Positions 20,683-32,296 of a DNA stretch of 64,000 nucleotides are shown here, one piece after another. Within the stretch, counting starts at the first letter, position 1. Every line of letters begins with the position of its first letter. The notes below the pieces were generated by a model that was not told the origin of the DNA, ran no database searches, and saw only the letters and a program-made list of their open reading frames with translations. Made by a program: the position numbers and the translations under genes. Source of the DNA: Pollenia angustigena (taxonomy: Eukaryota > Arthropoda > Insecta > Diptera > Polleniidae); the NCBI GenBank assembly GCA_930367215.1, contig OV884057.1, positions 105,921,284-105,985,283 of the forward strand, read 5' to 3'.

Positions 20683-23320
20683 TTTTCTAGTTTGATACTC
20701 TATAATATAAGTTTAATGAAGAATTTTTCTATGGTTTGATACTCTACAATGACAGTATAGTTAAGAATTTAGTTCAATCCATGGATACACTTCATACAGT
20801 TAATAATTATACATTATACATACAAATACAATAAAATTTCCATTTTATTAATCATAGTACATGGTTTATTAATTGTTAGGAATTTAAAGATAACAAATTT
20901 GTTTTATAATTAGTACAGCTTTATATGTTTTTTTCTAGTTTATTAACCATACATTATCATACCATACCATTATAATCCATAGAATATAAAACAATTTAAA
21001 ATAGTTAAATCCGCAAAAGAAAATCCCAAACTTTATTTATTTATGTAAAACCTTACTCCATTAATCATTTATTTATACTTTATATATACTAATACCATGA
21101 AATGAATAGTTCAATAACCATATTATATGGTTTATTTAATGTTTTTGTATACCGTTTTGTAATTCCTATAATTTGTTTTCCTATTATTTCCCTTCTATAT
21201 TTAATATTTCTGTTTTAAGCATTTCTACTATACATATATTAGTATTATGATCTTACTCTTGATTTTAATCTTAAGCTAAGATCCCACTATCGGCGCAATG
21301 TACCAATTTTTGTCTTATTTCATATGCCGATAGTGTGAACGGTCAATATTTTTTAAGTTGCGATAATCTGTGCCGAAATTGTGCTGCCTGTGGACAATCA
21401 AAATTAACCTTGATGCGCCGATAATGTGAACACTCTTTTGCACAATGTGGAGCAATCAAATTGTTTAATATGTACCGATTTTTATCGGCCACTTGTGTGC
21501 CGATCACAGTCGCCAATCAGCGCCGATACAAGGGATGGCAAAACGAATTGTTTTTAAAGTGCACCAACTGGCTACTAAAATTTTACTTTTTTGAGCTTAA
21601 TTGTACCAAAATTACATTTGTTTTATCTATTATTTATGTATTAAAAAGTTAAATAGTACATTTGTACTGTTAAATGAAAGAAAACTATTTGCTTTAACGA
21701 AAACATTGCTGTTTTATCGATGTTGCCATCCCTGCTTTGTAAACATCTGTTTACAGAACAACAATTACAGAAAAAAAAAAACATGTGCAGTAAGTTTGAT
21801 TAAAATTGAATACATTTTTAATTTTATATTAATATATTATTTAAAATTGTTAGGTAACTAATAAAGGAATATTCAAATGGAGAATTTTGCGAATTTTTAA
21901 AGTAAAATTATGTCGCCAACAAACAAATAAAACAAAACATATGAATAAATTGACCCAAATAACAAGATAGTGTGACCGCATTGTACCGATTATTGTCGCA
22001 ATTGAGTTTTGGCCGATATGAACCGAAAAAATTCTCACAATGTGCGACGATAATGGGACCACCCAAGAATAAATTTTGCAATGTTTTTTAATGTGCGCCG
22101 ATACAGCACAATAAAAATCGTCACAGATTGTGCTCTTTGAGCCGATAGTGGGATCTTAGCTTTAGTCTTAGTGTTGATCTTAGTAGTAGTCTTTTGGTCT
22201 TGGTTTTATAGTTTCGGATTTCGATCTTGTTTTTTTTTGTTTATAGACTTGCAACATTACTCTTGTATTACTCTTGCGTGCTGCTTTATTTACGTTTTCT
22301 TAGACTGAATACATATATGGAAATTTAAAATTTCTTTAATTACATATAAAATATCTATCTACTGTTATACGAATGCGTTGAACTTAGTGTTTTCAATTGA
22401 AATATTAAACTTCGATTTTAAACAGACATATGCATCTTTTATTTTATATAGGAAATTAATACTCGGTACTAGCGACAACCTCGAAGCTTGCACCGACCCC
22501 AGTTTTCATTACGTGCAAGAATCGAGTTTCTACTATACTTCATTCTCATCAAACTAATCACACAAGGCGATTTTAAGAAAATCCATACTAATCCTTTCCA
22601 TTTTATCAAATCTATCCATTATATTATTATTTTAATTTTAACAATTCTTATAAATTCTATTCAGTTCTCACATAATTTAATTCATTCTATATACAACCTT
22701 AACCAGTAACTCATATTTATATATACAGTTTTATCAAACCACTTTTAAAAACATATTTTGATTTCTACTTGTCTGATATATTAAAAAATAATCTATAAAC
22801 TTAAATGAAAATTTAGGTTTATATTAAGTAATTTGATTATACGCTGAGATAAGCTGATGGGTTTTCTACCTTAAATTTATATATTGGATAGAAAGTTACA
22901 TCTGAATGTAGTGTTTCGATAAGAATGTCTCTATATTACTTTAAATCAGGTTTCTTATAATACAAAGTTTTTGAATGAAATATTAACAATCCTAATGTTA
23001 ATTTCAATCTAATTTCATTTAAATCATATATATACATATAAATATTAATTTGTTAAAATCAAACCATCAATTACCATCATGATCTTATTAATGTCATATA
23101 TTTTTTTTTCATTATTTTTATTATTCGTTAAAAACTTTATATTCTTATATATAGGAGATGCATATGATTTGGGATTTCTCCTTCATTTTAAAATTGTTTG
23201 ATTTTACAATTTTCATATTAGTTATTTCAGCCTTTTCATTATAATTATAATCATTATCATAATCATCATATTTAAGATCAGTTATATTCTTTGCTCATTA
23301 AAAACAACAATTCTATTATC
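20683..23320. repeat. AT-rich segmental repeat unit, copy 1
   Basis: No gene. Landmarks in order: TTCTAGTTTGATACTCTATAA (20687), CCATGAAATGAATAGTT (21097), an inserted MITE (21274-22161), TTTTGGTCTTGGTTTTATAG (22191), AAGAAAATCCATACTAATCC (22576), TTCTATTCAGTTCTCACATA (22656) and AAAACATATTTTGATTTCTA (22749). The same landmarks recur from 23330 to about 27700 and, partly inverted, in the palindrome's other arm. The unit looks like a duplicated low-complexity locus of unknown function. Confidence 0.6.
21274..22161. mobile_element. PIF/Harbinger-like MITE, TTA duplication
   Basis: 888 bp. Ends are AGCTAAGATCCCACTATCGG and its inverse, with TTA at 21271-21273 and 22162-22164. Several internal GCCGAT/ATCGGC and GTGCGCCGATA motifs repeat the subterminal theme. 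The end shares the pattern AGCT..GATC.CAC.AT with the element at 11550-12370. No intact gene. Confidence 0.85.
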
Positions 23321-23836
23321 TTATGTTTTTTTCTAGTTTGCTACTCTATAATATTAGTTTAATGAAGAGTTTTTCTATACCACGAAATGAATAGTTTAAT
23401 AACCATATTATATGGTTTATTTAATGTTTTTGCATACAGCTTTGTAACTCCTATAATTTGTTTTCCTTTTATTTCCTCTTCTATACTTAATATTTATATA
23501 CACATCCTTAAATATACATTATGTTTTAAGCATTTCTATACTATACATATATATAAATTTTTTCCTTTACTAACATTCCTATATTTAGTCTTAGTCTTAT
23601 GACCTTAGTCTTGATTTTAATCTTAATCTTAGTGTTAATCTTGATAGTAGCCTTTTGGTCTTGGTTTTATAGTTTCGGATCTCAATCTTAGTTTTTGTAT
23701 AGACATCTCATTTACAAACCTATAACTTCAATCTAATCAAACCTATCACACAAGACGATTGTCTTCTGTTTTTCAAGAAAATCCATACTAATCCTTTCAA
23801 TTTTATCAACTCTATCCATTATATTATTATTTTAAT
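23321..23836. repeat. AT-rich segmental repeat unit, copy 2, 5' part
   Basis: No gene. It repeats the landmarks of copy 1: CTAGTTTGCTACTCTATAA, CCACGAAATGAATAGTTT, TTTTGGTCTTGGTTTTATAG and AAGAAAATCCATACTAATCC. The unit continues beyond the foldback insertion at 23837 and the transposon at 24487. Confidence 0.6.
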
Positions 23837-24420
23837 AATTATTAGTATTGTGGTTATTTTATTGAACTATTTATGGTTTTTAATCCAAATTTTTAATATT
23901 TTTAATTAGGCTTAATTTGATTAAATTTAATTTTCATTAAATTATTTTTATGAAGAAAGGAATTTTACAACATGAAAATTAATTAAAATTTACTGATAAT
24001 TTTTCATTCTTGACTCAATCTGGGCTCGAACCCAGGTGTTTACGGACAGGTTACCCTTACATGTTTCGATTGCAACCACTCAATCTCCTCAGAGGGCTTG
24101 CCGTTTAACACTCGCAGCCATCGACGACTGCTGACGTCATTAGTCAAACATCAATCCTTAAACCAAATTGTATTCAACCTTTGGTAGATCGAAATTTGCT
24201 TTGAATGATTATCTATTTTAATTTATTTTAACATGTTATTCCTTTACTTCGGTTTTTTCGTACTTTTGTCAAGAATTCTTCTTGAAGTTCAAGAATGAAA
24301 AATTATCAGTAAATTTTAATTAATTTTCATGTTGTAAAATTCCTTTCTTCATAAAAATAATTTAATGAAAATTAAATTTAATGAACTTAAGCCTAATTAA
24401 AAATATTAAAAATTTGGATT
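23837..24420. mobile_element. Foldback insertion with ~130-bp inverted repeats
   Basis: AATCCAAATTTTTAATATTT (23881) is the inverse of the right end (AAATATTAAAAATTTGGATT, 24401-24420). The inverted arms run to about 24017 and from 24296, ending in CATTCTTGA / TCAAGAATG. An 11-bp duplication, ATTATTTTAAT, flanks the insertion at 23826-23836 and 24421-24431, judged by comparison with the uninterrupted unit near 22640. The left 44 bp lie outside the inverted repeat. The loop (24024-24290) contains CTGGGCTCGAACCCAG, which on the minus strand resembles a tRNA T-arm or pol III B box (GGTTCGAGCCC). A tRNA-derived SINE core is possible but unproven. Confidence 0.6.
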
Positions 24421-24844
24421 ATTATTTTAATTTTAACAAATCTTATAAATTCTATTCAGTTCTCACATAATTTTATTCATTGTATATGGGCATTTCCAGA
24501 AAAAAGTCCACCTTGACCGAAAAATTAAAGCTAACTAACAGATTTTTTTCTACAGTATTATTAAAGAGAAAGATCTAAAATTAATTAAATTTAAGAGTTT
24601 GAAGCTTTCTTTAGTTGGGATGGCGAAATACTGAGCTACAAATTTTACGTTCTCGTTTTGATAAGTTTTGCTTAACTTCAAGGGCATTTTCTCTTTATAA
24701 TTAATATTCCTAAGAGCAAATGTGTAATAAGACTTTTATTGCAAAACTCTTGCTAAAACAGCATTTAATCATAAAACAAATGCAAAAATTCATTTTAGTA
24801 TCTATTAACGGTAAAATTTTGTTTTTCTGTAAATTATATTCCAA

Positions 24845-25020
24845 TGTAACGTAACGCCATATAAAATAGCATTTGTTTTCATTATCTCTACGATGATGAT
24901 CGGAAGTGCGTGAAATTTTGCATTTAAAAAGAGATTTATAAACTAAAGTGTCAACAATTAAAAACTCGCTTATTAAACAAATATTTAAATAAATATTCAA
25001 AAGTGTGTAACGTAACGCCA
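24845..25020 (+). promoter_or_regulatory. GTAACGTAACGCCA motif, two upstream copies
   Basis: The motif occurs at 24846-24859 and 25007-25020, both in the orientation of the gene that starts at 25089. It is a tandem TAACG core followed by CCA. Its restriction to this transposon suggests a transposase-binding site or promoter element. Confidence 0.6.
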
Positions 25021-25088
25021 GGTTGTGAGTAAATTATTTGCATGGTGTTATATTGTTTTAAATTTACATAACATTTTGGTTTCTGCAG

Positions 25089-26697
25089 ATGGAATCTTCG
25101 TTGGAAAGTAAAAACTACTCAAAGCGCTACAGGGACAAATTAAAATTGGATCCGCGAAGAATTGAGATAAGCCGTGAAAAAGCTAGGGAAAGAGCAGCCA
25201 GATACAGGAAAAAGCTTTTGGAATCAAGCCAAAATACCAAAGCAAACGAAAAAGAACAAAACCGTAAAAGGCAAGCAAATTTTTGTTTGAAAAAGAAAAA
25301 TGAAGTTGAAACCAATAAAAATTCGTTAGCCAATCAGCCTTATAGATGCAAACAAACGTTAGGAAAAGCGTTGACTAAAGCCCAAAAAGCTTTGCCAGTC
25401 GATCCACAAAAAAAGGCACATGTTGTTGACATACTTTATGAAAAGTATGGCACGCACAGAATATCATCTTTGGCACAGGAGGCAAAATCGGCAACAGATG
25501 AAAAGAAACAGTTTGTTAAGGAGTTTTATTTGAGTGATGATATTAGTATCCAAGCTGCAGGTCGAAAGGATACTATAATCATTGATGGGAAAATAGTACC
25601 CAAGCGTTTTATGTTGCTGACTGTTTCTGAGTCATACGAATTATATAAAAAAGATAGAAATAATAACTTAGTTAGTAAGTCGATATTTTATGATTTACGA
25701 CCAAAAAACGTGCAACTTTCAAGCAAGATACCACAAAATATGTGCGTGTGTAAGTACCATGCCAATTTTGCATTTATTTTGGAAAGCAGTGCTGTGGTTA
25801 TAAAAGCATTTTCATCCAATTTTGAAATATTCCTGAAATCCATCTGTTGCAATATTGAGAGTGAAAAATGTATGACAAGTAATTGCAGAAAGTGTATAAT
25901 AAATGTAGAAAATGATTTAGTTCCCCTTAAATATTTAACATCAATGGATAAAATCATTAAATGGAAACACTGGCGCAAAGTGGACAACCGTTTTGCATTG
26001 ACAGAAACTGAAGGTTGTTTATCTGATCTATTATACGAATTAGATACACAATTGCCATTTTTCGTAAAAAAACAAACATATAAAAGCAGAAGATTTAGTC
26101 CTGCAAATTGATTTCGCTGAGAACTACAGATTAATTTGCCAAAACGAGATACAGAGCGCTCACTTCAGCTACCGTCAAGTTACCATTTTTACTTGCGTTG
26201 CATGGATAATTGGCGGAGTAAAATCCTATGCTATAATCAGTGACAAACTCAGCCATAATAAGTTCGATGTTTGCTGCTTTCTGACTACACTTGTAGACCT
26301 GATTAAAAAAGAGCATGGACAATTTAAAAATATTTATATTTTTTCGGATGTATGTAGCTCTCAATTTAAAAATAAGTTCATTGCACGCAGTTTACCTGAT
26401 TTTCTTTCTACATTTGGTTGTAAGGTTTTGGAATGGAATTACTTTGCGAGTTCTAACGGCAAAGGTGCTGTCGATGGGGTAGGAGCAACTATTAAACGCA
26501 AAGTTTGGCAAATGACAAAAACAAAAAATTTGATTTTAGAAAACGCATTTGCTTTTTATCAATGTGCTCAAAATAACATATTTGGAGTTCATTTAACCTA
26601 CATTTCCTCGGATCAAATCGACTCATTTTCAACCTTGCTATATGAAAAGTGGAAGAATCTGCCCAAAATACATGGAATACATAAAATTCATTTTTAA
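25089..26697 (+). pseudogene. Transposase-like protein, near-intact, one frameshift
   Basis: Probable recombinase of the enclosing element. The first frame (25089-26111) has a very basic, arginine/lysine-rich start (SREKARERAARYRKKLLESS, about residues 25-45), then EFYLSDDISIQAAGRKD, KRFMLLTVSESYELYKK and NMCVCKYHANFAFILESS. A shift in the A run near 26067-26073 moves the protein to the next frame, where it continues through DFAENYR, QSAHFSYRQVTIFTCVAW, ISDKLSHNKF, IFSDVCSSQFKNKF and NGKGAVDGVGATIKRKVW to TAA 26695-26697. I recognise this domain order from widespread, unnamed arthropod and cnidarian proteins. The aspartates in DFAENY, FSDV and VDGVG are candidate catalytic residues (inference). 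The left copy lacks 48 bases near 26055 that the right-arm copy keeps. Confidence 0.7.
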
Positions 26698-26878
26698 TCA
26701 TGCAGCGAAGATATGCAAATAAAAGCAGCTGAAACAGCATCTGCAAATAAAACTATTATAAAATAATATATATTATATGTAATAAATAATAAAATAAATA
26801 AAAATTCTATATATAGTTTTCTAATATTTATGTCTTTTTCGTATTTTTTAACAAAAAAAATATCAAGGGGAAATTTAA

Positions 26879-27260
26879 GTAACGTAACGCCACATAACGT
26901 AACGCCAGATCCTTACGCTAAAAGAAAAAAAAGTCCAAAAGATTTTTTTATTTGAAAATTTGAAAAATAAACGTATACTAGTCTGAATCCTAACAAAAAA
27001 GTTTTGCTTAATAAAACTTGAACAATTCGCAGAGAAAGACAATTTTGTTATCCAGCTCAAATCGCACTTCCGTTTTTTGTAACGTAACGCCAGGTCATAT
27101 TTTTGAGTATATCTAGAAATCTTTAGGCCCGATTAATTGTATTTTTTCACTGAATATAGAGCAATGTAATCACTTCTCGAATTTAAGAAAAAAACTTTTT
27201 TTTAATATTCGTTTAAAATTTTTTTTCAACATTTTGTCGTGCAAATGTAACGTAACGCCA
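26879..27260 (+). promoter_or_regulatory. GTAACGTAACGCCA motif, four downstream copies
   Basis: Copies at 26879-26892, 26894-26907 (first base A), 27079-27092 and 27247-27260, all in the same direct orientation. The last ends four bases before the 3' TIR. Both ends of the element carry the array, as expected of subterminal transposase-binding sites. Confidence 0.6.
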
Positions 27261-27275
27261 AAATGGAAATGCCCA

Positions 27276-27606
27276 TATACAACCTTAGCCATTATCTCAT
27301 ATTTATATATACAGTTTTTCAAACCACTTTTAAAAACATAGTTTGATTTTTACTTGTCTACTATATTAAAAAATAATCCAAAAAATGAATGAAAATTTAG
27401 GTTTATATTTAGTAATTTGATTATACACTGAGATACGCTGATATTTTTTCTACCTTAAATTTATATATTGGATAGAAAGTTACATCTGAATGTAGTGTTT
27501 CGGTAAGAATGTCTCCATATTACTTTAAATCAGGTTTCTTATAATACAGAGTTTTTAAATGAAATATTAACAATCCTAATGTTAATTTCAATCTAATTTC
27601 ATTTAA

Positions 27607-27677
<71 letters not shown>

Positions 27678-30547
27678 TTGTTAGAATCAAACCATCAATT
27701 ACCATCATGATCTTATTAATGCCATATATTTTTTTTTATTATTTTTATTATTCGTTAAAAACTTTATATTCTTATATGTAGAAGATACTATGATTTAGGA
27801 TTTCTCCTTCATTTTAAACTTGTTTGATTTGAAAATTTTCATATTAGTTATTTCAACCTTTTCATTATCATTATACTCATTATCATAATCATCATAATTG
27901 AGATTAGTTATATTCTTTTCTCATTAAAACCAACAATTATATTATCATAATCATCAAAATTGGGTTTAAATATATTTTGTTTTTATTTTTTCGTTGAAAC
28001 CAACAAATCATAATCATTATTATCAAAATCAGGTTTATACATGTTTTTTTTAGTCAAGATACTTTTACATCATCATAATCAGAAATATTATTTTTACAAA
28101 TGTTGATATTGTGATTTTAATTAAACTGGTTATAATCACCTAAGGTAATGATAGAGATGTTATCCGTTTAATTCTGTTGACTAATTCACATTTATTAAGA
28201 CATATAGATAATAACAGAATTGATAGAGGATTCATAATTGAATAACTTTGAATAAGAATTGAGCTTATAGTTGGATGTAAGTACGATTTAAACAATAATA
28301 ACCGACATCGAATGAGTGATTCATCATTTTATTTAATTGAAAACATACCACTTTACATCAAGATACCTTATTTTTAATCTGGTAGCATAAAGCAGTTACC
28401 TATTTTTGATCTGATAACGTAGAAACAGAGAGAATTAATATCAGATTTAAATAACAAACCAAATATAAGATACATTATATAATCCAACAACAACAACAAT
28501 AACAACAACAATATATTCAACATGAATTGATTCGAAATAAAATACACACAATTCTTAAATACATTCAATTAGTTTGTCTTATGATTATACTTTAGCTGAG
28601 AGAGATTCATACCATATACATATTTTCACGTTATGCACTTACAACATAAAATTCAAAGTTTATTAACCATAATATATGGTTTTATATAATGTTTTAATCA
28701 GGGTTTAAAAAAACTAATAAATATATAAATATGCATTATTTTAAACACAAACTAACAGAAAGTTAAACTCAAAAATATTTAACCAGTAGCAACTTTTTAA
28801 TATTACAATGCGCAAAATATTAATATTTTCCTCGTACAAATATATTTTCTATAGAAATATTCAAATATTTTTAGTCACCATAAATATAAATGTTGTGTGT
28901 CTTCAATATCAATATATTACTGCCACACATTACAAACTGCCGAAGTATATGCAAAATGTACGAATATAAATAACATAACAAAACAAAATATGCCGTCTTG
29001 TTGATCATCGACTGCCAAAATATGCGACACAAAATATGCGACTATTACACAAGAAATATTTAAATATTTCAGTGTGAATAGTAAACATATTATTAGTCGA
29101 AAAAAAACTAATAATAGTCACAATATGAAGAACAAAATATTTTTGTTTGTACATACAAAAAAGGTTTAAAAGAGGAATGATTAAAAATAAGAAATTCTTT
29201 GTAGTATGATGCGTTGGTAGATTAAAATAAAATTGTTTAATGTTTTTTTTATTTATTGAAAAAAGATAAATTATGATTGAAAGGTGAGTTTTATAATTTG
29301 AGTGCAAAAATATAAAAAGGATTGAAAAATTAACTAATGTTTTAAGAAAACGTATACATACATAGTTAGTATTTATAAAAATATTTATAAACAGCCATTA
29401 AAAGAATATAGGGAGTGATTTGTCATAGACAAAATTAAATGGGTTTTTGGACTAGTTGTTCAAAAATAAAGTAAAGGTACAAAAGTGCGTTTTTGTTTTG
29501 AGAAATTTATTTACAACAGTCAAATTAACTTTTATAAGGGGAAACATTTTTATGAGTGGGTGTGTAGTGTGGATTAGAGGTCTGCAAGAATAAATAAAAA
29601 CCAGTTTCAACACACTCATTTGTTTTTTAACTACAATGTGTCGAGCACCCAATAATAAACAAACAAATGAAAGATTAACCAAATACAAAACGAATAAAAA
29701 ATCATTCAATTCAGGCAACTCAAGTCAAATGAGTGAAATATTCAAGTATAATTTGAATGTAAAATGTCTGTACCTACACATTACGTATGTATGTGTAAGC
29801 TTATCTCTTACAAATAAAAGAAGCCACAAGCTTACACACATATTATGTCAATGTATTCAAATAAATGTATGGACATTCAATAATTCAAAAATTATTCGAA
29901 TATTTTTTGTAAACTTGCTCTCTCTAACGGGTCATTCCACTGTTTTGTTATTTATAAATGACTCTCAAATTCATTTACAGTAAACAAGTATTTTATTCAA
30001 TTCATTCTCTCTTATTTTTGTATATGGTTTACTATTTTCTTATATTTTTGAATGTTAAATATTTGAGTAAATGTTGTGCACTTTGAATAAAGGCAAACAA
30101 GTGAATTATTCAAAGCAGACCTCTAGTGTAGATCATAGTTTTATGACCTATGCATTTAATTGTTGATGATATTGGATGAATTCAAAATAGAACAACCAAT
30201 CGCGATATTGTAATAGAAGGTCAAAAAATAGGAAGTAGTGTAAATGTAGGTAGGATGCTGCTTATATGGTCTGTTAGAGAAAAGAACATTTGAAGTAGTG
30301 ATCAGTTGTAAAGACTATGCATGTACATATGTCTATATGTATATACAAACATATAAGTAATTGTTAGCGACAAAGAAAACTTCGAAAATTTATATTGTGT
30401 ATTGCGTTATACAAGTTGATTTAAAAAAGATTTTTATGATTTTTCTTGTTTTTTATAAGTATGTAATTTGGAAAAGAAATGTTTTTCAGAGTATCGTTTT
30501 TTTATATACATATATGCACTTGCGTAGACATTTGGTAATTGAGCAAT
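27276..30547. other. AT-rich arm sequence without recognisable genes
   Basis: It holds the 3' part of the segmental repeat unit (27290-27700, matching 22715-23060), an (AT)n tract, TCATAATCATCAAAA-type simple repeats (27850-28060) and a sequence near 28670 resembling ACCATATTATATGGTTTA of the unit. Several frames of 80-115 codons occur (e.g. 29636-29983 and its mirror), but they have low-complexity composition and no family I know. Confidence 0.5.
27608..27672. repeat. (AT)n microsatellite
   Basis: Uninterrupted AT repeat of about 32 units. The matching part of the right arm is deleted. Confidence 0.9.
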
Positions 30548-31110
30548 AATTATGACGCCAATATTAACGAAACACAGATTTTCATGCAAGTAGCGATCCT
30601 TTTTTATGAACTTTTTTTGCTTATTTTTTACACTTGTTTCCTTTTCATTTGTTGTTGCATATACAAATGACAAGCAAAGGCTACAACACCAGTGATTTCA
30701 TATACACAAACGTATACAAATTTATGATCTTTGCTTTGTTGTTTTTTAGCGGAAAATAAAGGGTTATTTATTTTTTCACTTGTTTTTTTTACCACAGGAA
30801 TAGAAAAAAAGTATGAATAATTATGACGCCAACATTAACGAAACACAGATTTTCATACAAGTAGCGATCCTTTTTTATGAACTTTTTTTTGCTTATTTTA
30901 TACACTTGTGACCTTTTCATTTGTTGTTGCTACAAAGGCTACATACAACACCTTGTGATTTCATAGACACAAACGTATGCAAATTTATGATCTTTGGTTT
31001 TTTGTTGTTTTTTAGCGGAAAATAAAGGGTTATTTCTTTTTTCACTTGTTTTTTTTTACCACAGGAATAGAAAAAAAAGTATGAATAATTATGATGCCAA
31101 CATTTACGCA
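30548..31110 (+). repeat. Tandem repeat, ~280-bp unit
   Basis: AATTATGACGCC starts at 30548 and 30829 and, as AATTATGATGCC, at 31087. Each unit contains AACGAAACACAGATTTTCAT, GTAGCGATCCTTTTTTATGA, TTTCATTTGTTGTTGC and AGCGGAAAATAAAGGGTTAT. The same tandem is mirrored at about 36380-36810. Confidence 0.75.
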
Positions 31111-31249
31111 GAAAAAGAATTGCACACACCATTTGAGTCAAGTGATGCGCATATGTATGCATGAAGATCCTTTTTATATAAAACAGCGCACATAAATGTA
31201 ATCAAATTATTAAATAAAACTGAACCTGAGCATACCCTGTCTCTCTGAC

Positions 31250-31298
31250 AAACCTAGTATACCATCTTCACAACTTATTATGGTGGAGGGTATAAACA
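31250..31298 (-). repeat. Head of the TATACCCTCCACCA interspersed repeat, reversed
   Basis: Minus strand reads TTTATACCCTCCACCATAAT, then AGTTGTGAAGATGGTATACTA. Only the first ~50 bases are present. Confidence 0.6.
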
Positions 31299-31299
31299 A

Positions 31300-32293
31300 A
31301 ATTTTTGACTAATGACAAAAAAAATAAAAAAGTTATTAAAATAAGTTTACCAAAAAATCTTAACAAAAATGTTTAAAAATGGCAGATTTGAAACTGTTTG
31401 CATTGCTAATAAAATGAATATGGGGAGGTAGTCGGTTCCACAAACAAATTGTAGAATGTAAAAAAGGGTTTTTTCTGGAAGCAATTGGTATTCAAGTTTG
31501 AATTTCAAGTTTCAAGGGTCGAGATATACTTTTGTCACACTCTATATCGAAAGCATTCTCCAGTATTATGGGAATGTGAAATCAAGTAAATATTAGTAAA
31601 ACATTTTGAAGCTTGTACCTATAGCACTTAAAAATACGTTTGAACTCAGGTTTATTTCTAGTTCAATTTAAAACATTTGAAATTTAATTTTTGAGTGCTT
31701 ATTGGGATTATATTAATAAAAATAAATAAATAAATTAGCTTTTATTTCTGGACTGTAATAAATTTTAATTTTTTATTTTCGTGTTCAAATTTTCTATTTT
31801 TCAGTTGACTTTTATTTATAATTTTAAGTCAATTTGTTCTAAAATTATTTTTTTTTTTTTCAATTAGTTAGCCAATAAGCAAAGTAAATTGTGAATTTTA
31901 AATTTAAGGCAAAGTGTGGTATACTGAATCTCGCTTTAACGAAAACCCGGTATAACTGTCAGTTAAAATTTTCACTACCATATATAGCAACAGTTACGAA
32001 ATTTACTAAAATATAAAAACTTACAGCAAAAAAATTATTTCATATGTGTAAGATAATTTTTAATTCATTTATTTTAATATTTGCTTAAAAAAATGTCAAT
32101 AATTAGTATATAGATAAAAAAGTTTTTTTTTTTTACTTCTGTAAATAACAATGCAATTATTATTTTTTTTATTAACTTCATATTCTTTTAAAAATTTTTT
32201 TTTTTTTTTTTTCTTTGGCTAAGTAATTGTTAAAGTGATATATTTATTAAAGATAGTTGATTTCCTCTATTGATTCGTCTAAAAGAGCGGGAT
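31300..32293. other. Palindrome spacer, no gene recognised
   Basis: AT-rich with long T runs (31847-31860, 32199-32211). The tail of the hAT relic may extend in from 32290 (minus strand), but I cannot follow it. Confidence 0.35.
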
Positions 32294-32296
32294 TTA

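Larger units (their letters stand above)
24487..27275 (+). mobile_element. Unclassified DNA transposon with 12-bp TIR and TATA duplication
   Basis: The perfect 12-bp inverted ends are TGGGCATTTCCA (24487-24498) and TGGAAATGCCCA (27264-27275). TATA flanks at 24483-24486 and 27276-27279 are the putative duplication. The neighbouring unrelated copy of the host repeat (near 22700) reads straight through this point, which confirms the insertion. It carries one long transposase-like gene and six direct copies of TAACGTAACGCCA, two before and four after the gene. The gene has a single frameshift, so this copy is almost intact. I cannot place it in a named superfamily. Confidence 0.8.
24296..30990 (+). 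repeat. Left arm of a giant inverted repeat
   Basis: This segment is matched in reverse complement by 36345-41624. From about 27840 to 30670 paired coordinates sum to about 67357 with very little drift, and translated frames in the two arms are identical or differ by a residue or two. Outside the right-arm deletion the sum is about 65915. The outer edge coincides with the end of the foldback inverted repeat (TTTCATTCT). The inner edge fades in a ~280-bp tandem repeat. The arm carries a complete copy of the transposon described at 24487-27275. Confidence 0.9.

Noticed and set aside
24011..24125. tRNA gene on the minus strand
   Set aside because: Only a T-arm-like palindrome is present; the loop size is off and no acceptor stem, D-arm or anticodon arm can be folded.
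27608..27672. CRISPR-like or regulatory repeat
   Set aside because: Plain AT dinucleotide microsatellite in a eukaryotic genome.
29636..29983. 115-codon frame repeated in both palindrome arms
   Set aside because: Identity reflects the palindrome. Composition is low complexity, no family resemblance, and the opposite strand is equally open.
30434..30673. 79-codon frame identical in both arms
   Set aside because: Falls in the ~280-bp tandem repeat; no conserved protein features.
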